Below are positions 46,635 through 56,251 of a stretch of DNA of 64,000 bases, piece by piece. The translations under genes and the position numbers were made by a program. The DNA is taken from contig NZ_CP029551.1 of the NCBI RefSeq assembly GCF_003173735.1, forward strand, positions 4,479,001-4,543,000, written 5' to 3'. Each line of letters begins with the position of its first letter. The first letter of the stretch is position 1. Below the pieces are notes generated by a model. It was given only the letters and a program-made list of their open reading frames with translations, did not search any database and was not told where the DNA came from. Source of the DNA: Methylobacterium radiodurans. Its GTDB lineage: Bacteria > Pseudomonadota > Alphaproteobacteria > Rhizobiales > Beijerinckiaceae.

Positions 46635-47195
46635 ATCCGCTCTCGCCCCGCAGGCGGACGCTCGATTGACCGAAGACGAATGTCGGTTTGTGGCAGCTGA
46701 GCTGCTGTTGGTCAGGAGCGGCGCTCAGGACCATCAACGGGTACCGGAGCTTCTGAAGCTCCCGCTTGCAGTCTGGAGAAAACAGCTCGCGGGATGAGCA
46801 CGGCAATCATCGGCCATCGGCTGCGGTGAAGAGTACGTCGATGGTATCGCCCCCCTCTATCAGCCTCATGCCGACGAGCCCTCTTACGGTGATGGCAACA
46901 GGAGATTGCAATTTATCGACCAAGGGCGTGTCTCCAATCGCCGTAATAGCTTGAACGCTAAAACGCTGACCTCATGCTATCCCTGGATAGGAGTGGTCCG
47001 GGTTCGTGATTAATCCGACGGCGTACCGGGACGCCCGCCGGAGAGTGGGCTTATCTCACTCCAAGCTCGCCGCCTTCTCGGGCCATGCGACCGTTATCCT
47101 TGTCGAGTTGAGCGCCGCGACTGCGCGCGCCTACGACTTCCCAAAATCGATTTCGATTTGAGCTATCCTAGCAGGTAAGATTGAGAGAAATTTGC
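46635..47195. other. Intergenic DNA with a possible 51-residue fragment
   Basis: About 560 bases follow arsH without an intact gene. One plus-strand frame (47006-47161, GTG start) reads YRDARRRVGLSHSKLAAFSG, which looks like part of an XRE-type helix-turn-helix, but it has no ribosome site and is too short. GC is lower than average. Confidence 0.4.
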
Positions 47196-47541
47196 TATCG
47201 AGCGGGAAAACAATCTATCGTTCTTCGTCAATGCTGTGCAGCGGCCGTCAACCTCGATTTCCCGCTCGCCGGTCGCAAGCCCGCATCGCTCAGGCCGTTC
47301 CCGGCAACACTCGCGCGTCAGGAAGGCAGTCATTCCTGCCACCGTCTCGGGTACCGCAGTGCAAACGACCGACTGCGCCTGTCGGTACGAGCGGACGGGG
47401 CCAGCGCCGGCAAGGTTTTGCATGTGGAGGGTCAGCGTCGAGGGCGCGCAGCCGCCGGCCTGCGGCCATGCCGCCGGGCAACTGCCTCAGCAGCGTGCGG
47501 AACGCTTCAAGGCGGGTTTCCTGCGCCAATGCTATGAGCAC
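47196..47541 (-). pseudogene. Degenerate second ArsR-type regulator gene
   Basis: Two minus-strand frames join into one family pattern. The first has MLIALAQETRLEAFRTLLRQ and LPGGMAAG; the second has MQNLAGAGPVRSYRQAQSVV and GMTAFLTRECCRERPERCGL. The latter parallels the RDCCQGRPEVC tail of the live arsR at 45.5 kb. A frame change and substitution of the recognition helix inactivate it. It marks a second, lost arsenic locus or a duplicated regulator. Confidence 0.6.
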
Positions 47542-47753
47542 GACCGCGGCTGCGTCTACCTTCCTCGTGCGACCCCTTTTCGATCGCCATCGAAACAGGA
47601 GGCCATTAGGTTATCTTTGCCGTTTTCCCCGAGCTGGCCCTCGACCAAGAACGATACCGCGTGCCCGCCAAGCCGGACGACCACCGAAGCCGTCCGGGAT
47701 GCGGGGTCACCGACATCCCCTGCCACCTCTCCGGCGCCCTGCAGGACTACTTC

Positions 47754-48350
47754 ATGCTCTCGGGGCAGACGCCCCTTCCCGATCGGCTGACCATTCTTCT
47801 CGACCGGATCGACGCTGCCCTGGCCGCGGCCGGCGAGCGGCTCGCCACCGGCTTCCGCGACGAGCTGATCCGTGCGTTGCCGGCGCTGCGGACCTTCGCC
47901 ATGTCCCTCTGCGCGAGCGCGGCGCGCGCCGACGACCTCGTGCAGGAAACGTTGGTCCGAGCTTGGGCGAACCGGGAGCGGTTCATCCCCGGCACCAACT
48001 TCACCGCCTGGACCTTCACCATCCTGCGCAACCAGTTCTACAGCGAGATGCGCAAGGCGCGGCGCGAGGTCGAGGACGCCGAGAGCACGCATGCGGCGGG
48101 GCTCACGGCGGCGCCCGATCAGGAGCATGTCGTGGCGCTCGGCTCAGTGATGAACCTGATCGGGACGCTGCCGCTCCCGCAGCGCCAAGCCCTTCTGCTC
48201 GTCGGCGCGGAGGGCTTCACCTACGAGGAGGCGGCTGCCCAACTCGGATGTCAGGTCGGCACGGTGAAGAGCCGGATCAGTCGAGCACGCAGCTTCCTCG
48301 TCGCGAGCCTCGCGCAGGACGCCTCCTCGCTCGGTTTTGCGGGGCTCTGA
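47754..48350 (+). CDS. EcfG-like extracytoplasmic-function sigma factor
   Basis: A 198-residue sigma factor. Region 2 is FRDELIRALPALRTFAMSLC, then ADDLVQETLVRAWANRERFIPGTNF and FTILRNQFYSE. The linker has REVEDAES, and region 4 is LPLPQRQALLLVGAEGFTYEEAA followed by LGCQVGTVKSRISRARSFL. This is the pattern of the EcfG group that runs the alphaproteobacterial general stress response. The ATG at 47754 with AGGAC upstream was preferred; a GTG at 47661 is open in frame but lacks a ribosome site. No PhyR/NepR genes adjoin, so it is probably an accessory EcfG paralogue. Confidence 0.87.
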   Translation: MLSGQTPLPDRLTILLDRIDAALAAAGERLATGFRDELIRALPALRTFAMSLCASAARADDLVQETLVRAWANRERFIPGTNFTAWTFTILRNQFYSEMRKARREVEDAESTHAAGLTAAPDQEHVVALGSVMNLIGTLPLPQRQALLLVGAEGFTYEEAAAQLGCQVGTVKSRISRARSFLVASLAQDASSLGFAGL

Positions 48351-48417
48351 AACACCGCTTCCATCCCCGACCGCGGACCGGGCCGGCTGGTTCGCTGCGC
48401 TTGTCAGCCGGCCGCGG

Positions 48418-49002
48418 TCAAGGCGCGCGGCACTCCATCGCGGTCGCCGCCTCGATGACGCTGAGCGCTCGACGCCTGACTTCGAGCGAAACGCTCGGGC
48501 TATCCGAGACGACGGACGCTTCCCGCTTCAGGGCCGTGTCGCAGGCGCACGAGCTATACCCGGCCGTGTCGTAGCAGGCGTCGTGACGCATGCAGGCGGC
48601 GTCGAGGTCGTCGGTCGGCGTCAGGCCCTCGCCCCGCTGCCCCTTCCCGCAGTAGTTCCCGTGGAATAGCTCCGTCCCTGCGACGACCCGACCGAGGTTG
48701 CCCTTCGGCGGCGCCGACGCCTCGATCTGGCCGCTCGGATTGAGGTCGTTGGCCGGCCCGCCCGCCCTGGAGCCTGAGGCGCGCAGGGCCTTCGGGATGC
48801 CTGAGCGCTCACCTGGCTCGTTCAGGGCCTCGCCGGCCCGGCCGTTCGGATCCGAGACATCCGGCAATGGAGGCGGCGGCCCGGGTCGAGGCTCGTCCAC
48901 CTCGACGGAAGCGGGCGGGACTTCCTGGACGGCCTGCGCGACGCAAGCGTAGGGGTAGGCCACGAGCAGCAGCCCCAGCACTGCGAGAAGAGGTGGTTTC
49001 AA
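48418..49002 (-). CDS. Secreted phospholipase A2-like protein
   Basis: A 194-residue exported protein. A signal peptide (about 1-22) leads into a Pro/Glu/Gly-rich linker (to about 110). A small domain then carries YCGKGQRG (117-124), a calcium-loop-like motif, and ACMRHDACYD (His140, Asp141), which matches the catalytic CxxHDxC helix of secreted phospholipase A2, and several cysteines (YSSCACD). Bacterial PLA2-like proteins are rare and release fatty acids from phospholipids. The missing parts of the classic fold make enzymatic activity an inference. A GGAAC-N17 promoter lies 31 bases before the start. Confidence 0.75.
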   Translation of the reverse strand: MKPPLLAVLGLLLVAYPYACVAQAVQEVPPASVEVDEPRPGPPPPLPDVSDPNGRAGEALNEPGERSGIPKALRASGSRAGGPANDLNPSGQIEASAPPKGNLGRVVAGTELFHGNYCGKGQRGEGLTPTDDLDAACMRHDACYDTAGYSSCACDTALKREASVVSDSPSVSLEVRRRALSVIEAATAMECRAP

Positions 49003-49032
49003 GGATGCCCTCCCGGATCGGCGTCCGCCTAA

Positions 49033-49058
49033 AACTCGAGGCTCGGCTTTACCGTTCC
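49033..49058 (-). promoter_or_regulatory. EcfG-type promoter of the phospholipase-like gene
   Basis: Read on the minus strand, GGAAC (49058-49054) is followed by 17 bases and AGTT (49036-49033). The general-stress consensus is GGAAC-N16/17-CGTT. One base of the -10 core differs. The distance to the ATG is 31 bases, a sensible 5' leader. Confidence 0.6.
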
Positions 49059-49077
49059 GGGATGCGTCCTGCCGCTG

Positions 49078-49335
49078 TTACGGGGAAGCGGCGGCCGTGG
49101 GGCGGCGCCGCATGATCCTTCGTAGGAGGCGATGCGGCGAAAGGCTGAGCTTCGGGAAAGCCCGGACAAGCAGGGCCGCCAGCACGGCGAGGACGGCCAG
49201 AACGGTGTTGAAGATGGCATCGGCCCTGCTGGCGCGCGCATCGCTCGACGATGTCAGGTGCAGGGTGTCGTGCGCCACGAAACGGGTGGCATGTGGGATG
49301 CTCACGTCGCCGATGGTGTTAGCCACCGTGACCAC
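49078..49335 (-). CDS. Small hypothetical membrane-tail protein
   Basis: An 85-residue frame with one hydrophobic helix (AIFNTVLAVLAVLAALLV, residues about 41-60) and a basic Arg/Pro C-terminus. I do not recognise the family. No GGAAC promoter was found before it. The ATG at 49335 is the only reasonable start; it may be a real single-pass protein, but ribosome site and homology are lacking. Confidence 0.4.
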   Translation of the reverse strand: MVTVANTIGDVSIPHATRFVAHDTLHLTSSSDARASRADAIFNTVLAVLAVLAALLVRAFPKLSLSPHRLLRRIMRRRPTAAASP

Positions 49336-49428
49336 GGCAGCCCCGAAGGGCTGGCGCCGTCCCGTTCCAACACGTGCCTCGGCGGATCGGACCGCCGGGA
49401 CACGGGCGTCACGAAGTCTGAGAAGTCG

Positions 49429-49869
49429 TCACTGACCCGTCGTAGAGCCGGTCGTGGTGGTCGATTTCACCGGCTTCGAGCCAGGTTCGTGCGACATCGC
49501 CTTCGTGCGGGACTCGACGCTCTCGCCGTCCCGGACCTTCGTCTTTGTCTGCGACTTCGAGAAGGTGCCGCCGTCGTGGGCCATCGCCTTCGACTGACCG
49601 TTCAGCCCGCCGTTGCCGGTCTCGTTGACGTGCGAGCGGTCCATAGTCTTGCCGCCCGCCGCGCTGCCCCCGGTGGCTAGCGACGAGCCCGTAGATCCGT
49701 GCTCACCAGTCGACGTGCCGCCGCTGCCCGCGGTCGAGGCCGAGGTGCCCCCGGCCGCGGCCGAGCCCGCGGTACCCCCGGTAGCGCTTCCCCCGGCCTG
49801 GGCCAGCGCGGCTGCCGGGACGACAAGGAGCCCGAAGGCGGCGAGAGGGGCGATGAAGCGTATCGTCAT
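49429..49869 (-). CDS. Secreted Gly/Ser/Thr-rich low-complexity protein
   Basis: A 146-residue product with signal peptide (1-24, ending ALAQA), followed by repeats of Gly, Ser, Thr and Ala (for example GGTSASTAGSGGTSTG), then a charged tail with two similar KAM repeats (SKAMAHDGGT and TKAMSHEPGS). It lies seven bases after the 49.88-50.25 kb gene on the same strand, so the two are one operon. It may be a flexible surface or periplasmic protein. Confidence 0.7.
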   Translation of the reverse strand: MTIRFIAPLAAFGLLVVPAAALAQAGGSATGGTAGSAAAGGTSASTAGSGGTSTGEHGSTGSSLATGGSAAGGKTMDRSHVNETGNGGLNGQSKAMAHDGGTFSKSQTKTKVRDGESVESRTKAMSHEPGSKPVKSTTTTGSTTGQ

Positions 49870-49876
49870 GTCAGCC

Positions 49877-50254
49877 TCACTTCCTGTCCTTGGGTACGGT
49901 GACGACGCAATCGCCGTCCCCGGTGGTGGTCATGGTGGTGCCGCCGGAACTGGAGCTGGACGCGGAGCTGCTGGTCGATCCGCTGCCGGCCCTCGTCGTC
50001 ACCGAAGGACCGCCCGTGGTCGAGCTGCTGACGCCGTTCGGTCCCGCCGTAACGGAACTCGACAGCGTGCCGGTGCTCTTCGCGTCGTCGGAATGCACGA
50101 CCTTGCACGGCTTGCCGTTCGGGCCGGTCGTGACGGTCGTGCTACCGGAGACGCCGTTCGAGCCGGTCGTGACCGTGCTGGTCTGTGCGTGGCCCGCAAC
50201 CGACCCGACGATGAGGATGGCGCCGCCGAGAAGCGGCATGATCAGGCGAGGCAT
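49877..50254 (-). CDS. Secreted Ser/Thr/Gly-rich protein with NG repeats
   Basis: A 125-residue exported protein. The signal ends near AGHAQ. The mature part has TTGSNGVSGSTTVTTGPNGK, a Cys, then a second TAGPNGVSSSTTGG and a Ser run, and closes with a short motif GDGDCVVTVPKDRK. The two cysteines (near 50 and 118) may pair. It precedes the 49.43-49.87 kb gene by seven bases and follows the 50.33-50.77 kb gene, forming a three-gene transcript under one EcfG-type promoter. Confidence 0.7.
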   Translation of the reverse strand: MPRLIMPLLGGAILIVGSVAGHAQTSTVTTGSNGVSGSTTVTTGPNGKPCKVVHSDDAKSTGTLSSSVTAGPNGVSSSTTGGPSVTTRAGSGSTSSSASSSSSGGTTMTTTGDGDCVVTVPKDRK

Positions 50255-50327
50255 GGTCCGCTCTCCTCAGGAACAAGGAGGGCGCGACCCGCCCGGACCG
50301 CGCCCGATGCTTTCACCCGCCGGGGGC

Positions 50328-50771
50328 TCAGCGCTTGTTGTGGCCCGGTGCATTCTCGGAATTGCCGGGGCCGCTCCGGTCACGCCCGGGGGCGCTGCCG
50401 GACATCCCGGACGACGAGCCGCCCGTGCCCATCGACGAGGAGCTCGTGCCCTTGCCGGCCGAGGAGCCTCCGGTGCCCATCGACGAGGACGAGCCCGAGC
50501 CGGAACCGGCGGACGAGCCTCCCGTGCCCACGGTGGACGAGCTGGTCCCGCCGCCGGCCGACGAGCCGCCGGTGCCCAGCGTCGAGGACGAACCCGAGCC
50601 GGTGCCCGAGCCCGACGAGGATCCGCCCGTGCCGACGGTGGAGGAGCTGGTGCCGCCGCCCGCGGAGGACCCGCCCGTGCCGACAGTCGAAGAGGACTGC
50701 GCGAGCGCCATGGCCGCGCCGCCGACGATGAAGGTGGTCGCAAGAGCTGCGACGCGAACGTGCTTCAGCAT
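50328..50771 (-). CDS. Secreted protein with tandem Gly/Ser repeats
   Basis: A 147-residue protein. The signal peptide MLKHVRVAALATTFIVGGAA ends after ALAQ. The rest consists of repeats built on SSxxGTGGSSAGGGTS, in six or more copies with variants, ending GRDRSGPGNSENAPGHNKR. The start at 50771 was chosen because a signal peptide begins there; the longer frame to 50882 reads through the promoter. It heads the operon of three low-complexity secreted proteins. A biofilm or envelope role is only a guess. Confidence 0.75.
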   Translation of the reverse strand: MLKHVRVAALATTFIVGGAAMALAQSSSTVGTGGSSAGGGTSSSTVGTGGSSSGSGTGSGSSSTLGTGGSSAGGGTSSSTVGTGGSSAGSGSGSSSSMGTGGSSAGKGTSSSSMGTGGSSSGMSGSAPGRDRSGPGNSENAPGHNKR

Positions 50772-50808
50772 GTTGAAGACCTCAAATTGTGGTTCGTACG
50801 GGGCCAGA

Positions 50809-50834
50809 AACGAGCGTCGTTTGCAAACCGTTCC
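50809..50834 (-). promoter_or_regulatory. EcfG-type promoter of the Gly/Ser-rich secreted operon
   Basis: On the minus strand GGAAC (50834-50830) is separated by 17 bases from CGTT (50812-50809), an exact match to the alphaproteobacterial general-stress consensus GGAAC-N16/17-CGTT. It lies 38 bases from the ATG at 50771. The sigma factor gene at 47.75 kb belongs to the matching group. Confidence 0.75.
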
Positions 50835-51130
50835 GGCAGTCTGCGGGATAAATAGGCAGAATACGGTGCCGCCCGAATACATTTACGAAGCAAAGAAGGC
50901 CAATAAAGATACAGCCGCGAGGCGTGTGCGCCTCCGGTTGCGGACACATCATCTTACCTTGATCCCCGAGCTAACATCCTGGGCGCGCTGCCGGCTCGGG
51001 CACCCCAGCTGCCGGTACGAATCCCACCCCAGGGAGGCAAGGCCTGAAATGCCGTTGCCCGCCCGGGCGTGCCCCTTGTGGAGCAAGCCGGTGCGGGCCG
51101 GGCCGCCCGTCTTCGAGCAGGATGTCGAGC

Positions 51131-51379
51131 CTAGTAGCGGTAGCCGTAGCCTCCGTAGCGGCGCCCCTCGTAAACGCGCACGTCCCTGCGACCGTAGCCC
51201 CCGAACTCACGATGCCGACGATAGCCATGAGCAGGGGCCCAGGGCGGAGGACCGCCGTGCCGGAAGCCGCGTTCGCCGCGGGCCCAGGGTGGATCGGCCA
51301 TCGCCGGCGAGGCTGCGCCGAGGACCCCGACCGCCAGAGTCAGCGCACCGAGCAGGGTCACCATTGGTTTGCTGGACAT
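51131..51379 (-). CDS. Small exported Gly/Tyr/Arg-rich protein
   Basis: An 82-residue product. The signal peptide (1-28) ends after PAMA, followed by PPWARGERGFRHGGPPPWAP, then a Gly/Tyr/Arg-rich tail (GRRYGGYGYRY). The ATG at 51379 follows GGAGGTGCTCG. An EcfG-type promoter is present upstream. Composition resembles small stress-linked periplasmic proteins of unknown role. Confidence 0.7.
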   Translation of the reverse strand: MSSKPMVTLLGALTLAVGVLGAASPAMADPPWARGERGFRHGGPPPWAPAHGYRRHREFGGYGRRDVRVYEGRRYGGYGYRY

Positions 51380-51423
51380 CGAGCACCTCCCTCTGGCCGG
51401 GCTGAAGCCGGCTACGGACCAGA

Positions 51424-51449
51424 GACGGAGAACTGGGCCAAACCGTTCC
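51424..51449 (-). promoter_or_regulatory. EcfG-type promoter of the small Gly/Tyr-rich gene
   Basis: GGAAC (51449-51445 on the minus strand), 17 bases, then CGTC (51427-51424). It has one mismatch to CGTT. It lies 45 bases before the ATG at 51379. Confidence 0.55.
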
Positions 51450-51568
51450 GCCGACCGCGTTTGGGCGGGCGATATCCCTGTCTGGAGCGCTGCCGATATC
51501 AGCGCGTGCAACGGTTTCCGTCCCTCAGGCTTTCTGACCCGTCCAACAAGATGAGAAGGGGCTCCCCT

Positions 51569-51820
51569 ATGCCGGTCCGTTTGCTCACGGCCGCCTTGCT
51601 TCTGTCCACCGTGGCCACGTCCGTCATCGCTGCGCCGATGTCGGCCGATGATAAGGCAGCACTTCAACAGCAGTGCATGGGCGACTTCACGACCTTCTGC
51701 GGGGACATGCCTCCAGAGGATGGTCCCGAGACGCAGGCGTGTTTCGAGAAGAACATGGCGAAGCTCTCACCGGGGTGCCAGGGCGCCATCCAGAGCTACA
51801 AGCAGGGCAAGAAGGGCTGA
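51569..51820 (+). CDS. Small exported cysteine-rich repeat protein
   Basis: An 83-residue product. The signal peptide ends near VIAA (about 22). The mature part has four cysteines spaced C-x7-C...C-x10-C (QQCMGDFTTFC, then QACFEKNMAKLSPGC), similar to the cysteine-rich repeat seen in Golgi-type and bacterial exported proteins. GAGAAGGGG precedes the ATG at 51569; an ATG at 51551 would add six residues. It is divergent from the Gly/Tyr-rich gene. Confidence 0.72.
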   Translation: MPVRLLTAALLLSTVATSVIAAPMSADDKAALQQQCMGDFTTFCGDMPPEDGPETQACFEKNMAKLSPGCQGAIQSYKQGKKG

Positions 51821-51948
51821 TCGCCAAATTTCGACCAGCGACGATTTCGATACGACCAACTTCGGATCGGTTTCGGCACGTCGTTCGCTGCCATGCCTTC
51901 GACCGGGCTTCGCCTTTGGCTGGGCCGGTCGAAGAGTGCCGATCGGTG

Positions 51949-52176
51949 ATGACCGCCACCCGCTACGTTGTGAGGTTGAGCACGCGCGACGGTTGGCGGA
52001 TGCTGACCGACTGGGAAGAGCGCGAAGCGGTGCCGATGGCTGAGGCGGTGATGCGCCGCTACGAGGGTGAGACGATGCGCGTCGTCTTCATGATGGCCAG
52101 TCCCGATCCTGACGCGCGTCGGTGGATCGCTTTCTACCTCACGGACTTGGCCCTGCTGTTTGATCTCAGGGTTTGA
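51949..52176 (+). pseudogene. Hypothetical gene cut at its 3' end by the IS481 element
   Basis: The frame (MTATRYVVRLSTRDGWRML, then DWEEREAVPMAEAVMRRYEG) is soluble and protein-like through ALL. It then enters the IS end, and its last residues FDLRV are encoded by the element. The truncated arsC frame at 45.24 kb ends with the same FDLRV, which confirms the element boundary. The original C-terminus is lost. Confidence 0.6.
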
Positions 52177-52889
52177 TGGTGCACTCACCACGCCCGAGTG
52201 AAGGTACGGGCTATGGGCCGGGTTCTTCAGGGCAGCGCCACATCGATCTGGCCGAAGTTCGCACGGCCCAAGGGCGGCTCGACCTGCTCGTCGCCATCTC
52301 GTCGAGGCCGTGCCCGACCAGAGGCACACGGTGCTCACCCGGCAACCGCACCCACGTCACCACGCCCGGCAACCTTGCCTCGGCCGCCCCATCGTCAAGG
52401 AGGCGATCGCAGCCGGTGAGACCTTCCGAGCCGACAGCTTCGAGCTTGCCTGCGCCCGCAACGGTATCGACCATCGTCTGACCAAGCCGCGCCATCCCTG
52501 GACGAAGCGGTCAGGTCGAACGAATGAACCGCACGATTCAAGCACGCGACCGTCAAACGCGACCACGACGTCAGCCACGCGCAACGTCGTGCTCACCTGG
52601 CCGACCGCGTCAGCGCCTACAACTTCGCCCGCCGCCTGAAGACCCTGCGCCGCCTCACCCCGTTCGAAGCTCTCTGCAGAGCCTGGACGCCCGATCTCGG
52701 CCGCTTCAGGCCCGACCCGCTCCATTACATGCCGGGACCAAACGATTGATCGGCTTGAGTGTCTTCCGATCGAGTGTACGCAGTGCGATCGATTCTTCCC
52801 CAAGTGCGTGCAGGGGATAGCGGCATGATTCTTCATGAATCAGGACAAACTACCCGCCTGTAGGCCCAAGCTTAGCTGAGAAATCAAAC
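52157..52889 (+). mobile_element. Defective IS481-type element, second (inverted) copy
   Basis: It starts TGTTTGATCTCAGGG at 52157 and may end at CTGAGAAATCAAAC (52876-52889), an imperfect inverted terminal match. The reading pieces are MGRVLQGSATS joined to HIDLAEVRTAQG (about 100 residues missing), then HVTTPGN in another frame, IVKEAIAAGETFRADS, HRLTKPRHPW, a frame change, AYNFARRLKTLR, and a C-terminus DPLHYMPGPND with stop near 52749. It shares the internal deletion with the copy at 44757-45254 but keeps the 27 bases lost there. No functional transposase can be made. Confidence 0.75.
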
Positions 52890-52899
52890 GGGTGCCGAA

Positions 52900-55416
<2,517 letters not shown>

Positions 55417-55529
55417 CTAACCGGCCTGATATAGGGGTTCAGCCTTGAAATTGCATCGGTTTCCGGGCGCGGCACACCGCGCCCGGAGCCGATTTCTGGC
55501 CGGTCCACGTTAAAGTCCCGTTAGGCCTG

Positions 55530-56171
55530 TCAATCCTGCAGGAACGGGTTCGAGACGCGCTCCTCGCCGAGCGTGCCGGTCGGGCCGTGGCCCGGGATGA
55601 AGGCGACGTCGTCGCCGAGCGGCAGAACCTTCCGCTTGATCGCGTCGATCAGCTGCTCGTGGTTGCCGCCCGGCAGATCGGTGCGGCCCACCGAGCCCTT
55701 GAACACCACGTCGCCGACGAGCGCGAAGCGCGCGTCGCGGGAGACGAAGACCACGCTGCCGGGGGAATGGCCGGGGGCATGCAGGATGTCGAAGGTCAGC
55801 CCGCCGACCGTGACCGCGTCGCCCTCGTCGAGCCAGCGGTCGGGGGTGATCGGCCGGGCGCCGTCGAGGCCGTAATTGGCGCCGGTCTCAGGGAGCGAGT
55901 CGAGCAGGAACTGGTCGGCCCGGTGCGGGCCCTCGACCGGCACGCCGAGGCGCTCCTTCAGCTCCGCCGCCCCGCCCGCGTGGTCGATATGGCCGTGCGT
56001 CAGCAGGATCTTCTCGACGGTCACGCCCTGCTGGGCGATCGCCGCCTCGATCCGGTCGAGGTCGCCGCCGGGATCGACCACGGCGGCGACCTTGGTGGCG
56101 TCGTCCCAGATCAGGGTGCAGTTCTGCTGGAAGGGCGTGACCGGGATGATCCCGGCGCGGGGCGTTGGCAT
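55530..56171 (-). CDS. Metallo-beta-lactamase-fold hydrolase (glyoxalase II-like)
   Basis: A 213-residue cytoplasmic hydrolase. Metal motif is THGHIDHAGG, with HAPGHSPGSVVF, ALVGDVVF and FIPGHGPTGT providing the further ligands. Short MBL hydrolases of this type may act on hydroxyacyl-thioesters; the C-terminal glyoxalase-II substrate domain is absent, so the substrate is open. It lies upstream of gyrB on the same strand with a 185-base gap. Confidence 0.9.
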   Translation of the reverse strand: MPTPRAGIIPVTPFQQNCTLIWDDATKVAAVVDPGGDLDRIEAAIAQQGVTVEKILLTHGHIDHAGGAAELKERLGVPVEGPHRADQFLLDSLPETGANYGLDGARPITPDRWLDEGDAVTVGGLTFDILHAPGHSPGSVVFVSRDARFALVGDVVFKGSVGRTDLPGGNHEQLIDAIKRKVLPLGDDVAFIPGHGPTGTLGEERVSNPFLQD

Positions 56172-56251
56172 GCGGCGTCCGTTCGCTGTTCACGTGTCAG
56201 CGCATCTCTAGCCCGGATCGCGCCGCCGGGGCACCCGCCGCGGGTGGCGCG

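Noticed and set aside
47006..47161. A 51-residue helix-turn-helix protein
   Set aside because: The sequence resembles part of an XRE domain but is too short, begins with GTG without ribosome site, and sits in decayed DNA.
49343..49368. An EcfG-type promoter for the 49.1-49.3 kb gene
   Set aside because: GGAAC is present on the minus strand (49368-49364), but at 16 or 17 bases spacing the -10 reads TTCG or TCGG, not CGTT.
39395..52899. A prophage or integrative element spanning the accessory segment
   Set aside because: No integrase, tRNA target, phage structural or conjugation gene was found; only IS fragments and repeats mark the segment.
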